DNA of 5,513 nucleotides from Clostridia bacterium (GTDB lineage Bacteria > Bacillota > Clostridia > UMGS1810): NCBI GenBank assembly GCA_017549745.1, contig JAFYUA010000333.1, forward strand, positions 1-5,513, in the 5' to 3' direction. Of the stretch, positions 5,393 to 5,513 are shown in pieces (the stretch's first letter is position 1; the number at the start of each line of letters is the position of its first letter). A program made the translations under genes and the position numbers. A model generated the notes under the pieces. That model was not told where the DNA came from and did no database searches. It saw only the letters and a program-made list of their open reading frames with translations.

Positions 5393-5513
5393 ATGTCAGT
5401 TATTTCAATGAAGCAGTTGTTAGAAGCAGGTGTTCACTTCGGACACCAGACCAGAAGATGGAACCCCAAAATGGCGGAATACATCTACACCGAAAGAAAC
5501 GGTATCTACATCA
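5393..5513 (+). CDS. rpsB: 30S ribosomal protein S2 (5' part, runs off the right edge)
   Basis: S2 is a structural protein of the 30S subunit. The first 40 codons are present and give MSVISMKQLLEAGVHFGHQ, then TRRWNPKMAEYIYTERNGIYI, the highly conserved N-terminus of the family (usual length about 230-260). The ATG is preceded at 6 bases by GGAGGTGA (5379-5386), a near-perfect match to the anti-Shine-Dalgarno sequence and fitting for a highly expressed gene. In most bacteria tsf follows; that lies outside the window. Two candidate promoters and a folded leader lie upstream. Confidence 0.97.
   Translation, partial: MSVISMKQLLEAGVHFGHQTRRWNPKMAEYIYTERNGIYI

Overview
The window is an ordinary-looking stretch of a moderately AT-rich bacterial chromosome, most likely from an anaerobic member of the Clostridia (Firmicutes/Bacillota). 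This rests on strong Shine-Dalgarno sites (GGAGG, GGAGGTGA), extended -10 promoters, rnr immediately before smpB, a stand-alone DUF1015 gene, cysteine-rich proteins and the style of the RpsB N-terminus. I cannot name the genus. I see no phage, insertion sequence, CRISPR array or defence system.

Left part (1-2524): rnr (RNase R) and the 5' part of smpB lie on the minus strand and overlap at GATGATGATGAGTGA, so they are probably translationally coupled. They serve ribosome rescue (trans-translation) and decay of the defective mRNA. An AT-rich intergenic region with spaced A-tracts separates rnr from a divergent plus-strand gene. Each side has an extended -10 promoter (TGGTATACT for rnr, TGGTATAAT for the other gene).

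Middle part (2525-3817): a complete plus-strand DUF1015 family gene of 416 codons ends in a perfect 13-bp hairpin terminator. The last codons and the stop of the convergent tadA gene lie inside that hairpin.

Right part (3799-5147): a minus-strand tRNA-Gly(GCC) gene with a near-consensus promoter is followed by a terminator with a UUCG tetraloop, then by a ttcA-like tRNA thiolation gene and tadA, which overlap by ATGA. Both proteins are tRNA-modifying enzymes, but the adjacent tRNA-Gly (U32, anticodon GCC) is a substrate of neither according to their known specificities.

Right end (5141-5513): rpsB (ribosomal protein S2) starts on the plus strand and runs off the window. Its upstream region carries two candidate promoters. 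One shares its -35 region with the divergent tRNA promoter. The leader can fold into a long three-tier hairpin with several G-U pairs, ending shortly before the ribosome binding site. This is the most interesting item here: a candidate cis-regulatory leader for S2, which I could not match to a known family without a search.
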